64,000 bases of DNA from Gemmataceae bacterium (GTDB lineage Bacteria > Planctomycetota > Planctomycetia > Gemmatales > Gemmataceae): the NCBI GenBank assembly GCA_025055795.1, contig JANWVV010000004.1, positions 1 through 64,000 of the forward strand. Direction: 5' to 3'. Shown in pieces: positions 49,108-58,928 of the stretch (positions are counted from its first letter, which is position 1; each line of letters begins with the position of its first letter). Under the pieces are notes generated by a model. The model did not search any database. It saw only the letters and a program-made list of their open reading frames with translations, and was not told the DNA's origin. A program made the position numbers and the translations under genes.

Positions 49108-50259
49108 TCAGGGGTGGCGTTGCCAGGCTGGCGACCCGGAAGCAGGCAGGAATTCCTGCAGGGTTACCACCCGGTGTTCGGTGGCGGCTGTATAAACGGC
49201 CGTGCACAAAGCGAGCGTTTCCAGATTGTCCTGCCCGGAAATCTCGGGCTCCGTTCCTTTCTCCAGGGCAACGAGCAACTGGGCCATAGTCCCAATGAAC
49301 GCTTCGGGGAACCAGGCTTCGGACCAACGAGGCCGGAACCAGTAGTTCCCTTGTCGGCGGCTGCAGAACTCCAGCGTACTTGGCTTGTGGGCCGGATATT
49401 CGGGCCAGCCGATCGTGCCCTGGGCGAGCCCGTCGGTGCCTTCGAGACGCCAGCGGATGGCATGGTCGGGGGCCACCCCTTCTTTGGGTCCAGGTCCTGC
49501 CCATACATCGTCCCAGGCCGCGGCCCGTACGCCGGAGGCATACTCTAGAATGTACAGATTGATACCGTCGCGGTGAGGGAAACGAGTACGCGGGTCCGGA
49601 CGCGTCGAAGCCAGGATGCGTTCCGGTGTACCTAGCCAGAAACGGAAGGTGTCCAAGTGATGAATGCTCATAATGAAAGTGGACAGGCTGGGTAATCCTT
49701 GGGCCCAGGGCATCCAGTGCGGGACGGCTCGCATCTCGATGGTGGCCAGGACCACCTCCCCCAGCCAACCCCGCTGGAGCAGGTCCTTGGCTGCTCGTAC
49801 CGACTGGTCGTAACGCATGTTCTGATTGACCGCCAGGGCGACACCAGCCTCGCTACAGCGCTGGACCAGGTCGCGAGCATCGTCGAGGTTGAGGGCCAAG
49901 GGCTTCTGAGCCAGGATACCCCGCAGGCGTCCCCGACCTTCGGCCACAGCGGCCCGGATGATCGCCGGTTGTACGTCCGGGGGCACCGCAATGTCCAAGA
50001 CCTCTAACCGGGCGTCCTGGAGCAGATCTGCAATGCTGTCGTGCACCGTGGGGATGCCAAACTGCTGGGCCAGGGCTGCGGCTGTCTCCCGACGCCGTGA
50101 AGTAATGGCCAGCGGCTGCCAGCCCGCCTGACGATAGGCCGGCAGGTGACAATCACGCATGATGAAACCGGCCCCGATACAACCTATCCGCCAGTCCTTC
50201 CGCTGTGGCAGTTCAGGCTGATAACGGAGGAGCAATTCCGGGCACAACGGTTCGGTCAT
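49108..50259 (-). CDS. Gfo/Idh/MocA-family oxidoreductase
   Basis: IGCIGAGFIMRDCHLPAYRQAGW Rossmann motif; LDIAVPPDVQPAII; AQKPLALNLDDARDLV. Confidence 0.92.
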   Translation of the reverse strand: MTEPLCPELLLRYQPELPQRKDWRIGCIGAGFIMRDCHLPAYRQAGWQPLAITSRRRETAAALAQQFGIPTVHDSIADLLQDARLEVLDIAVPPDVQPAIIRAAVAEGRGRLRGILAQKPLALNLDDARDLVQRCSEAGVALAVNQNMRYDQSVRAAKDLLQRGWLGEVVLATIEMRAVPHWMPWAQGLPSLSTFIMSIHHLDTFRFWLGTPERILASTRPDPRTRFPHRDGINLYILEYASGVRAAAWDDVWAGPGPKEGVAPDHAIRWRLEGTDGLAQGTIGWPEYPAHKPSTLEFCSRRQGNYWFRPRWSEAWFPEAFIGTMAQLLVALEKGTEPEISGQDNLETLALCTAVYTAATEHRVVTLQEFLPASGSPAWQRHP

Positions 50260-50324
50260 GGAGGACTCCTGCGGTAGGGAAGTAGCGGCATGGCAGAGGT
50301 GCTGGTACGGCCCCCATTGTTCCT

Positions 50325-51263
50325 TTAAGAGGCGGTCGCCAGCACACGCAGTTCCTTCGGTAGCGGAAAGCTGACGTGCTCCTCCCGCACGGTCCGGCTC
50401 TCAACCTGGGCCCCAAAATGGGCCTGTAAATACGCTACACAGTCCTGGACATTTTCCTCCGGAGCGCTGGCCCCAGCCGTAATCAATACGGTGTCTTGCG
50501 GACGGAACCATTCGGTCTGTAATTCCGTCACCCGGTCAATCAGATAAGCCGGTTTGCCCAGTGAACGTGCCAGCTCGGCCAGCCGCTGACTATTGGAACT
50601 GTTCTGACTACCCAGTACCAAGACCACGTCCGCTTCCCGGGCCAATTCCCGCACCGCTTCCTGGCGGTTCTGAGTGGCATAGCAAATGTCGTCCTTGTTG
50701 GGGCCGACAATGTGGGGGTAGCGTCGCTTCAAGGCATCGATGATTACCTTGGCTTCATCCACACTCAGGGTTGTCTGGGTTAGATAGGCCAACTTGGTCT
50801 GGGGTGGAAAAGGCAGCGCCTCGACGTCGGCTACATCTTCGACCAGTATCATATGTTCCGGAGCTTCCCCCATGGTGCCCACTACTTCGTCGTGCCCGGC
50901 GTGGCCGATCAGGATAATCGTGTACCCCTCGCGGGCAAAGCGGACCGCCTCCATGTGCACCTTGGTGACCAACGGACAGGTCGCATCGATGGCAAACAAG
51001 CGGCGTGCCTGGGCCAATCGCCGGATCGCGGGCGACACCCCATGGGCACTGAATAGCAGTACCGAGCCTTCCGGTACCTCCATCAGATCGTCAACGAATA
51101 CCACTCCCCGTGCCCGGAACCGCTCCACGATCGGCCGGTTATGAACAATCTCATGATAAACGTAAATGGGCGGCCCAAACCGCTCTAACGCCTCCTCCAA
51201 CGAGGCGATCGCCATATTGACCCCAGCGCAAAAACCCCGTGGATTAGCCAGTATGATCTTCAT
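50325..51263 (-). CDS. ispH: 4-hydroxy-3-methylbut-2-enyl diphosphate reductase
   Basis: MKIILANPRGFCAGVNMAI, VYHEIVHNRPIVE, FSAHGVSPAIR, DATCPLVTKVH, GSQNSSNSQRL. Confidence 0.96.
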   Translation of the reverse strand: MKIILANPRGFCAGVNMAIASLEEALERFGPPIYVYHEIVHNRPIVERFRARGVVFVDDLMEVPEGSVLLFSAHGVSPAIRRLAQARRLFAIDATCPLVTKVHMEAVRFAREGYTIILIGHAGHDEVVGTMGEAPEHMILVEDVADVEALPFPPQTKLAYLTQTTLSVDEAKVIIDALKRRYPHIVGPNKDDICYATQNRQEAVRELAREADVVLVLGSQNSSNSQRLAELARSLGKPAYLIDRVTELQTEWFRPQDTVLITAGASAPEENVQDCVAYLQAHFGAQVESRTVREEHVSFPLPKELRVLATAS

Positions 51264-51364
51264 CGTCGCATTCCCCTGCGTCTATGCTGTGACCAAGTCC
51301 GTTTCCATTGCCAACCGCCTGACGACCTCCAGTAACCGCTCTCTGAATTTAACCGCAAAGTACC

Positions 51365-51392
51365 TGTGGGGTTAGTACAACTAACCCCCACA
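51365..51392. terminator. Strong hairpin TGTGGGGTTAG-TACAA-CTAACCCCCACA between the DUF6370-like gene and ispH; possible terminator or attenuator
   Basis: 11/12-nt arms with one bulged C; 5-nt loop; no clear U-tract on either strand. Confidence 0.4.
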
Positions 51393-51607
51393 AACCTCAC
51401 ATTCCTGCTTAGTAATGGGTTGCGGCGTGACGCGACCTGATCCTGATAAATGCACAGGAATAAGACAAAAAAGTCGGCGGGGGCCGAACGGTGCCCCCTA
51501 ACCTCAGTTCTTCTGCACAAATGCCGCTGTCCGGAATGTTTTTGCAGCTCTGATAGCAACGCGGCTGTGGGCCAAATCTTCTACACGAGCTGACCGGCCT
51601 TCGAGTT

Positions 51608-51937
51608 CTACTTCTGCACCTCTACCTTGGGAGCTTCGATATACAGCTTTTTGTCCTTCTCCACCACCTTACCGGTAACCGTGGCGGGTTTGTCCTCGGT
51701 GCACACCGAGCCATGATACGGTTCCCTGCCCCCTTTGTCGACCAAATAATACTTGATCTCCTTGCCATCCTCCTTGACTATTAACGCGTGACCGCAGGTC
51801 TTGGTCTCCTTCAAGGCACATTTGGTACAGGTGAGAGTACCTTTGAGTGTCTTGGTCTCGGCCTTATCATCCGCCCAAGCCTGATTCAAACCAACTAGAC
51901 CAGTAAGCAGCAATCCCATCACCACCAGACGCAACAT
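51608..51937 (-). CDS. DUF6370-like small secreted protein
   Basis: Signal peptide; TLKGTLTCTKCALKETKTCGHALIVKEDGKEIKYYLVDKG. Confidence 0.75.
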   Translation of the reverse strand: MLRLVVMGLLLTGLVGLNQAWADDKAETKTLKGTLTCTKCALKETKTCGHALIVKEDGKEIKYYLVDKGGREPYHGSVCTEDKPATVTGKVVEKDKKLYIEAPKVEVQK

Positions 51938-52512
51938 TGGCTAGCCTCCGGTTCGCTCATGACAACGACATCGCCGGTTCACCGGTCACATCCCGGCTCC
52001 CTTCTTGCAACCTTTTTTATAAACAAAGCCCAGCAACAACGCAAACATTTTCCCTCTGGCAGCAGTATCGATACCTGGAGCACGCAGGACCCCGCCTTGG
52101 CAGAATAATCGAATTTTGATTGAATCATCTTGCCTTAGGACGAAGAAGCACAAGCCGGGCTGCTCCCACTCCATTCGTTTTTCTATGTCCTTATCCACCC
52201 TTGGTATTGTGACCGAAAACTCCTTTTTACTACCCGAAGGTTAACTCACAGTTGCAAGCGAAGGGATTTATGCCGCCTATCAACAATGCTGTCACTTGTC
52301 TACGGCCTATTGGCATCTTGAGCCGAGGGCGGGAAATTTTTAGCGTATATTCCGGTTGTCAAGCACCCCGCATGCCTACAATGCGATAGGTAGGTTACAA
52401 AAATCGGCCCGGGGCTTCCGCCTCTGGCCAGTCCACGGACTGCATCTGCAAGCTAAAGGCAGAAGCCGGCCGGTTCGTCAGCCTGCCCAACCCCACGGGA
52501 CGAACTCCAGCA

Positions 52513-53925
52513 ATGAGCACTCAGCGACCAGCTACGCTGCAGCAATTACGCAACAGCGGTTGGCGATCCAGAAGTGTCAAACAAGAATTGCGGGACAATT
52601 TCATCCGGGCTTTACAAAGCGGAGAGCCGCTGTTCCCGGGGATTATCGGCTACGATGAGACGGTGATCCCCGAGATCAGCATAGCGATTCTCGCCGGGCA
52701 TGACATGCTTTTTTTGGGTGAAAAAGGACAGGCCAAAAGCCGACTGATGCGCTCATTAGTCCGTTTTCTGGACGAGGCCATACCTTATCTGGATATTCCC
52801 GGATGTCCGGTTCACGAGGATCCGTACGCACCTATCACGCGTGCCGGCAAGGAACTGCTGCGTAGCCAACCGGAGGACCAGATACCTATTGCCTGGTGGC
52901 CCCGGCAACAGCGTTACGCCGAGCGATTGGCCCCTGGCACGAAATTTGCTGATATCATCGGAGAAATCGACCCGGCCAAGCTCGCCTTGGGCACCAGCAT
53001 GTCGGCGGAGGAAGCCTTGCACTTCGGCCTGATCCCTCGCATGCATCGCGGCATTTTTGCCATGAACGAAGTGCCCGAACTCGATGAGCTGATCCAAGTG
53101 GGTTTATTCAATATCCTGGAAGAACGCGACGTGCAGATCCGCGGCTATCCGATTCAGTTCGACATCGATGTCCTGGTGCTTTTTTCAGCCAATCCGACGA
53201 CATATAATCGCTCGGGCAAGGTCATCCCACAACTGAAAGACCGTATCGGCGCGATCATTCAGACGCACTATCCGCTGGACCGGGCCACCGGCATCGAGAT
53301 CATGGAGCAGGAGGCCGACCTGGACCTGGGAGGTGAATATCCGGTTGTCGTACCTTATTTCATGAAGGAGATCGTTGAGCAGATCAGCATCTCGGCCCGC
53401 AAATCGAAATATGTGGACCAGGCCAGTGGGGTCAGCGCCCGTTTCAGCATTGCCAACTACCGGACGATGGTGGCTTCCGCTCGCCGCCGGGGCATTCTGC
53501 TGGGGGAAAAGCCCGCCGTACCCCGGATCAGCGATCTTGGGCATCTGCCGGCCTCCGCCCTTGGCAAACTGGAACTGGATCTGATGGGCGCCCACCAGAT
53601 GAACGAAAAGCAGGTACTGGAAGCGATCATTGCCGATGCCATCCGCATCGTGTTCGAAGAGTACGTGGAAAAGCACGGCCTGGAGGAGATCGCCGAGGTC
53701 TTCAGCAAAGGAGTGAAGATCGAGGTGGGAGACATGCTGCCCAGTGCTGAATATGCTCGGCGGCTCAAACGTGTGCCCAAAGCCTGGGAGAAGGCCTTCG
53801 AAGTCAACGCGGGTGAATCTGACGCCATGCGGGCCAGTTGCGTCGAGTTTATTCTGGCCGGCCTGTACGTCACCGATCGGATCAGCCGCTCTACCCGCCA
53901 CGGCCGCATCACTTATGAAATCTGA
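52513..53925 (+). CDS. ChlI/MoxR-like AAA+ ATPase
   Basis: [20 protein letters not shown] Walker [57 protein letters not shown]. Confidence 0.88.
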   Translation: MSTQRPATLQQLRNSGWRSRSVKQELRDNFIRALQSGEPLFPGIIGYDETVIPEISIAILAGHDMLFLGEKGQAKSRLMRSLVRFLDEAIPYLDIPGCPVHEDPYAPITRAGKELLRSQPEDQIPIAWWPRQQRYAERLAPGTKFADIIGEIDPAKLALGTSMSAEEALHFGLIPRMHRGIFAMNEVPELDELIQVGLFNILEERDVQIRGYPIQFDIDVLVLFSANPTTYNRSGKVIPQLKDRIGAIIQTHYPLDRATGIEIMEQEADLDLGGEYPVVVPYFMKEIVEQISISARKSKYVDQASGVSARFSIANYRTMVASARRRGILLGEKPAVPRISDLGHLPASALGKLELDLMGAHQMNEKQVLEAIIADAIRIVFEEYVEKHGLEEIAEVFSKGVKIEVGDMLPSAEYARRLKRVPKAWEKAFEVNAGESDAMRASCVEFILAGLYVTDRISRSTRHGRITYEI

Positions 53926-54067
53926 TCCGATCTCGTCGCGATCCGAGCAAGACCGATGGGGTTGCTGGTGATGCCGGGCCGCCTCCGGCTGAACCCCCGA
54001 CCAGAGACCTGCCAAGTGCCCGGAGAGCACCTGCCCAAGCAACGGTAACCAAGGAGGATCAACTTCG

Positions 54068-55777
54068 ATGGACTCTACCAGCAAGCGAGCCCCAGGCGGG
54101 ATTATTCATACCTATCAGAAGTATGACCCGGTGCGTTTCCCGTCCCCCACTGCCCCGCCAGCGGAACTCGTCACGCCTCTCTACGAACACCTGCTGCAGT
54201 TCGGGGACGCCGAGGAGTTTACCGAAGAACAACTGGCCAAGGCCGTCCGCTTGGATGCCTCACAAATTGCGGGTCTGGGGCCAAGCCTGGAAGCGTTGCG
54301 GCAGATTCTGCTGGAGCGGAAGCGGAAGATCCTGCAGACCTACGAGACGCGTCGGGTGCGGCATCTGGCCGACCAGGCTTTCCGGGAGGCCGTCCGTAAG
54401 GCCGCACCGCCCCCCCGCTACGAGACAGCTTTCCGCCGGGCCATCCGCGACGAACAGATCTACGACCTGGAAATGCTCTACTTCCGCCTAGGACGCGACA
54501 CCGACCCGTTTGCCCGGCAATTGACCCAACTGATCGCCCTGCTGGGCGAAAAGTATCAGGTCGAGGAGCTGGCTGCTAAATACGAATTTACCGGTCGCAC
54601 CCCGATGGACGTCCCCAAGGCCTTGGCCGTCAAGGAAGAGCTGGAAGAAATCGATCGCCTGCTGCGCAAACTGGAAGAGGCTAAAAAAAACGCCCAACTA
54701 GCAATCATCGATCTGGAAGAATTGCGCAAGTTTGCCGAGCCAGGGGACCTGGAGCAACTGTCGGCCCTCCAGCAACGGATCCAGGATTACCTGCGGGAAC
54801 TGGCGGAGCAACAAGGGCTGGAGTACGACGGCAAAGGGCGGTACCGCCTCACGCCCAAGGCCCTGCGACTTTTTCAGTCCAAGGTGTTGTCCCACATTTT
54901 CGGTCAGTTACAAGCGTCGAAAACGGGTCGCCATCCCCAGGCGGTAGAAGGTGACGGTGCGGTGGAATCGCCACGGACCAAGCCGTACGAATTCGGAGAT
55001 GCCGTGGCCCACATGGACATCCCGGCCAGTATGATCAACGCGCTGCTGCGGGACGGACCTGGAATACCAGTGCGTCTGCGTCCGGACGACCTGGTCATCC
55101 ACCGTACCCGAGTCACCCCCAAGGTGGCCACCTGCGTGCTGCTGGATATGTCCGGCTCCATGCGTTACGACCAGCAGTATATCAACGTTAAGCGTATGGG
55201 TCTGGCCCTGGAAGGATTGATCCGCTCGGAATACCCCGGTGATTACCTGCAATTCATCGAAATGTACACGTTTGCCCAACCCCGGCATCCCTCAGACATC
55301 CCGCGTCTGATGCCTAAACCGGTAACCATTTTCCATCCGGTGGTCCGCCTGAAAGTTGACATGAGCAATCCGGAGGTAAGCGAACTGTTAATTCCTCAGC
55401 ACTTCACCAACATTCAGCACGGTTTGCAGACGGCCCGCCGGCTCCTGGCGGTCCAGGATACGCCCAACCGTCAGATCGCCTTGATCACCGATGGCCTGCC
55501 CACTGCCCATTTCGAGGGGAGCACCCTGTACATGCTCTATCCACCCGATCCCCGTACTGAAGAAGCCACCTTACGGGAAGCCCTGCTGTGCGCCCGCGAA
55601 GGGATCACTATCAACATTTTCCTGCTTTCCACCTGGAACCAGTCCGAGGACGACGTTCGTTTTGCCTATCGATTGGCCCAGGCGACGCGAGGTCGGGTCA
55701 TCTTTGCCGCCGGTAGGGAGCTGGACCGCTACGTCATCTGGGACTACCTGCAGCGACGCCGCTGGCTGGTCACCTGA
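54068..55777 (+). CDS. VWA-domain protein, partner of upstream AAA+ ATPase
   Basis: ATCVLLDMSGSMRYDQQYINVKRMGLALEGLI MIDAS DxSxS; long helical N-terminal region. Confidence 0.88.
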   Translation: MDSTSKRAPGGIIHTYQKYDPVRFPSPTAPPAELVTPLYEHLLQFGDAEEFTEEQLAKAVRLDASQIAGLGPSLEALRQILLERKRKILQTYETRRVRHLADQAFREAVRKAAPPPRYETAFRRAIRDEQIYDLEMLYFRLGRDTDPFARQLTQLIALLGEKYQVEELAAKYEFTGRTPMDVPKALAVKEELEEIDRLLRKLEEAKKNAQLAIIDLEELRKFAEPGDLEQLSALQQRIQDYLRELAEQQGLEYDGKGRYRLTPKALRLFQSKVLSHIFGQLQASKTGRHPQAVEGDGAVESPRTKPYEFGDAVAHMDIPASMINALLRDGPGIPVRLRPDDLVIHRTRVTPKVATCVLLDMSGSMRYDQQYINVKRMGLALEGLIRSEYPGDYLQFIEMYTFAQPRHPSDIPRLMPKPVTIFHPVVRLKVDMSNPEVSELLIPQHFTNIQHGLQTARRLLAVQDTPNRQIALITDGLPTAHFEGSTLYMLYPPDPRTEEATLREALLCAREGITINIFLLSTWNQSEDDVRFAYRLAQATRGRVIFAAGRELDRYVIWDYLQRRRWLVT

Positions 55778-55926
55778 AAAGCTTGACTGAACCGTATTAG
55801 CAAAATCCTCCTGGCACTTGCCCAGCCTCCACCAAAAAAACAATGGTTGCAACCCCTCGCTTGCAGGAATAACCCGAAGTATTCATAACTACTTGCAGCT
55901 AGCGGTTGAACAGGTCCCTTTGCTCC

Positions 55927-57414
55927 CTAATTGGCTAATGCCTTGCGGGAGCGTTCGGCTTCCTGGGCAATGGCCTCGCGGTCATCGAAGGCGTCCAGAG
56001 CAAGAATTTCCTCGTCGATGTGGACCTCGCGACTACGGGGTGCATAGTCGGGTCCCAGCACGTCCAGCACCGTGGGGTGGACCTGCGGCCGCTCCGGCGA
56101 AAAGAAATAACCGTGCACCTCCAGGGCTTCTACCCGATATTCGGGATACTGCATCAGTAATTCATGCAATTGACGCAACCGATAGTGGGGCACGGTGCAG
56201 TACATGTGGTGCGGCAAGTGATAGTCCTGACCCATGGGGAAAACGGCAAAGCGGATGGCCGGGGCCACGAAAAAGGAACGGGTGTTGTTGATCCAGCCGC
56301 GGCCTCCATTCCCGTGCTGCACAATCTGCCGCAAAATCATGAAAAAGGCGAAGGAAGTAAACAGGGGTACCACCCACAACAACAGAAAGTAGCCGACGAA
56401 CGGCCGGTCAGTTGCTTGAGTAGCCGCAGTGACCGTTGTCAGCATTATGGTGATAACGCCGACGCGGGCCATGGACGTGTACCGCGGATGAATAACAGGA
56501 CGCAAGCGGCTGCGATGGAACTGCTGCTCGGGCAACTTCCAGAAGATGAAGCAAACAGCCAGCCACAACCCGAGCGGTACGGCCAGATAAAGGGCCAAGG
56601 GGGCACCGGTCCAGTATAGTCCAGCCAGAGCACCAACCAGTAACAGCAAATAGATCACGCCGACACGGACAGCTCCCTTGGACGGTTTGTGCCCCGGCAG
56701 CAAGTAGGGCGATTTGTCGGTCCCCGTGGCATTGAACTGGGCCCGAACCCGCATGAAGCGGATCAGACGAGGAGGCCACAACTGCCGCAACAAGGCCCAT
56801 AACGCCTGTCGCTTACTCAGGGGAAATGGTAACCAGTGACCGCTGGCCCGGAGCTGAGCCACGTCCGGGTCTCGCTCCGGATCGTTCACAAACTGATGAT
56901 GAGCTAAATGTTGCAAACGATAATGATACAGGCTGGCAAAAATCGGGAACATGCAGAACAGATCAGAAACCCAATCGTTAAGGTAGCGGTTACGAAACAG
57001 AATGTAGTGGGAACCTTCATGAGCCAGGCCCGTCAGCTGATGTTGGCCCGCCCCCACCAGGATAATGGCCAGGACGGCCACCGGTACGTTCCACCCCCAC
57101 GACAACCCCCACTCCGCCCGCTGCTCGAAAAACCAGATTGCACCGCCAATAACGACAGCCAGGTAGACCCAGGTACGGACAAGATAGTACCAGTTAGTCC
57201 AGTTGTCTGTCTGGCGTAGTTCCTGCAAGCGTTGTTTGAAGTCCGGGTCGGATAACTGCGGTGCAGCGACGGAGGTCATTGTTTTTTCTTCGGCAGTGGC
57301 CATGCAGGGGGCAGGGGCAGGCGTAGTTATGTCAGCCGCCGGTATGGCTTTTTTCTCAGATGATGCCAGGGCTTTTACCTTCTCTGGCGTAGCAGGCATG
57401 GTATGAGACGACAT
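55927..57414 (-). CDS. Membrane fatty acid desaturase
   Basis: His-box motifs HEGSHY, HLAHHQFVND, DYHLPHHMY; several TM helices. Confidence 0.9.
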   Translation of the reverse strand: MSSHTMPATPEKVKALASSEKKAIPAADITTPAPAPCMATAEEKTMTSVAAPQLSDPDFKQRLQELRQTDNWTNWYYLVRTWVYLAVVIGGAIWFFEQRAEWGLSWGWNVPVAVLAIILVGAGQHQLTGLAHEGSHYILFRNRYLNDWVSDLFCMFPIFASLYHYRLQHLAHHQFVNDPERDPDVAQLRASGHWLPFPLSKRQALWALLRQLWPPRLIRFMRVRAQFNATGTDKSPYLLPGHKPSKGAVRVGVIYLLLLVGALAGLYWTGAPLALYLAVPLGLWLAVCFIFWKLPEQQFHRSRLRPVIHPRYTSMARVGVITIMLTTVTAATQATDRPFVGYFLLLWVVPLFTSFAFFMILRQIVQHGNGGRGWINNTRSFFVAPAIRFAVFPMGQDYHLPHHMYCTVPHYRLRQLHELLMQYPEYRVEALEVHGYFFSPERPQVHPTVLDVLGPDYAPRSREVHIDEEILALDAFDDREAIAQEAERSRKALAN

Positions 57415-58254
57415 TCATGAGCCTCCAGAGCTGAACAGCGCCGGGGTGGAACGATTGGAACGATACAGGGCCCGGATCCGACGGCCGATCAACCAGTCAG
57501 TCAGACGCGGAAAAAAACGATGGAACCACAACAACTGTCGGGCTTCCCGGCCGATGACCACCTCCCGACGATTGGCACAAATGGCGGCAACGATCCGCCT
57601 AGCCAGGTACTCCGGCGTCATACCCTGATCAAAGCGGATTTCCGCACGCCCTTCTTTCCGCAGCAGGTGCTGATCCAAGCCGCTGTTGGTCAATCCAGGG
57701 ACGATGGTAATCACGTCGACGTCGAAGCGGGCGAATTCCCCCCGCCAGGCTTCGGACATCCCCACCAAGGCGCACTTGCTAGCGGAATACTCGCTCCAGG
57801 CGGGCATGCCGCGGCGACCGCACATCGAGGTAACGTTGACTACGGCCGGCTGGTCGCCCCGTTGTAAGTAAGGCAGGGCCAGACGGGTTAATTCCACCGG
57901 GGCAAAAAAGTTGACCTCCATAACCTGACGCAAGATCTCCGGCGTAGACGTATCGAAGTGCCCCCAACTGCCGATACCGGCGTTGTTGATCAGTAGATCG
58001 AGCCCCCCAAGTTGGGCGATGGTTTGCTCGAGCAACTGGCGGCGTTGCAGCGGATCGGTCAGGTCAGCCGGATAGTAATGGGCATCGACGCCCCGTGCTT
58101 GCAAGGGCTGGACTACTTCTATCAGGGCGGCGGACCGCCGACCCGTCAGCATCAGGCGACATCCCGCCTCCGCCAGAGCATTGGCCAACGCCCGCCCAAT
58201 CCCACCGCTAGCCCCCGTCAACAGACAGCGCTTACCTCGCAGCTCCCGCCGCAT
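57415..58254 (-). CDS. SDR-family oxidoreductase, paralogue of 37475-38347
   Basis: CLLTGASGGIGRALANALAEAG; LLINNAGIGSWGHFDTSTPEILRQVMEVNFFAPVELTRLALPYL; VNVTSMCGRRGMPAWSEYSASKCAL. Confidence 0.92.
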   Translation of the reverse strand: MRRELRGKRCLLTGASGGIGRALANALAEAGCRLMLTGRRSAALIEVVQPLQARGVDAHYYPADLTDPLQRRQLLEQTIAQLGGLDLLINNAGIGSWGHFDTSTPEILRQVMEVNFFAPVELTRLALPYLQRGDQPAVVNVTSMCGRRGMPAWSEYSASKCALVGMSEAWRGEFARFDVDVITIVPGLTNSGLDQHLLRKEGRAEIRFDQGMTPEYLARRIVAAICANRREVVIGREARQLLWFHRFFPRLTDWLIGRRIRALYRSNRSTPALFSSGGS

Positions 58255-58928
58255 TTAGTTACACTCCCCGCCTTGGCGGGTCACAGCAGACCCGCTAGAA
58301 GTTTTGCCCCTCCCCTCAAAGCTCACAGGCCTGCAAGTTGCGGCTGCCGTCGCAAAGGTGTCAGAGCCAGCCGCCGGAATGCTGCACGCCCATGTTATTT
58401 TATCCAGAATCACCAGCTTGCGCAGAATCAAGCATTATTCTGCGAACAAAATCCTTTCGAGCATTCATACCCACCCTGCAAGCAGCACAACTATCGCAAC
58501 CGGTCTACACTAACGTGTTCAAAGAATATGCAAAAGACCTTTGCGGTCTCTAATGTCGATAGTCGGATTGGTCTTCCCTGAGCGTCGCCGGGTAGCTTAG
58601 GATAGGCTCGCTCAGCAGGAATTGTGATGGGGGGACGACTAGGCTTTTTTTTCCAGTACCACCCTATGACCGTAATGGAGAAGCGGACTCCCCGCAAGGG
58701 GATCGGCTTGGCAGAGTCGTCAGAGCTGATAGACAGGCCCCATTCGCCAAAGAAATACTCAGCTGTCGGGTCCAAACCAGCCTGCAGGAGCGATGGTACC
58801 CCCACTTAGATTGCTCCAGCCGTTCGGACCCATAGGAGATCGTGGCTAGATCTTACGGGAACAAACAAGTAAGTTCAACAAAACGATAACAACCGCTCGT
58901 TGGTCACGTTTTGGTGGCATAGCTAGGG

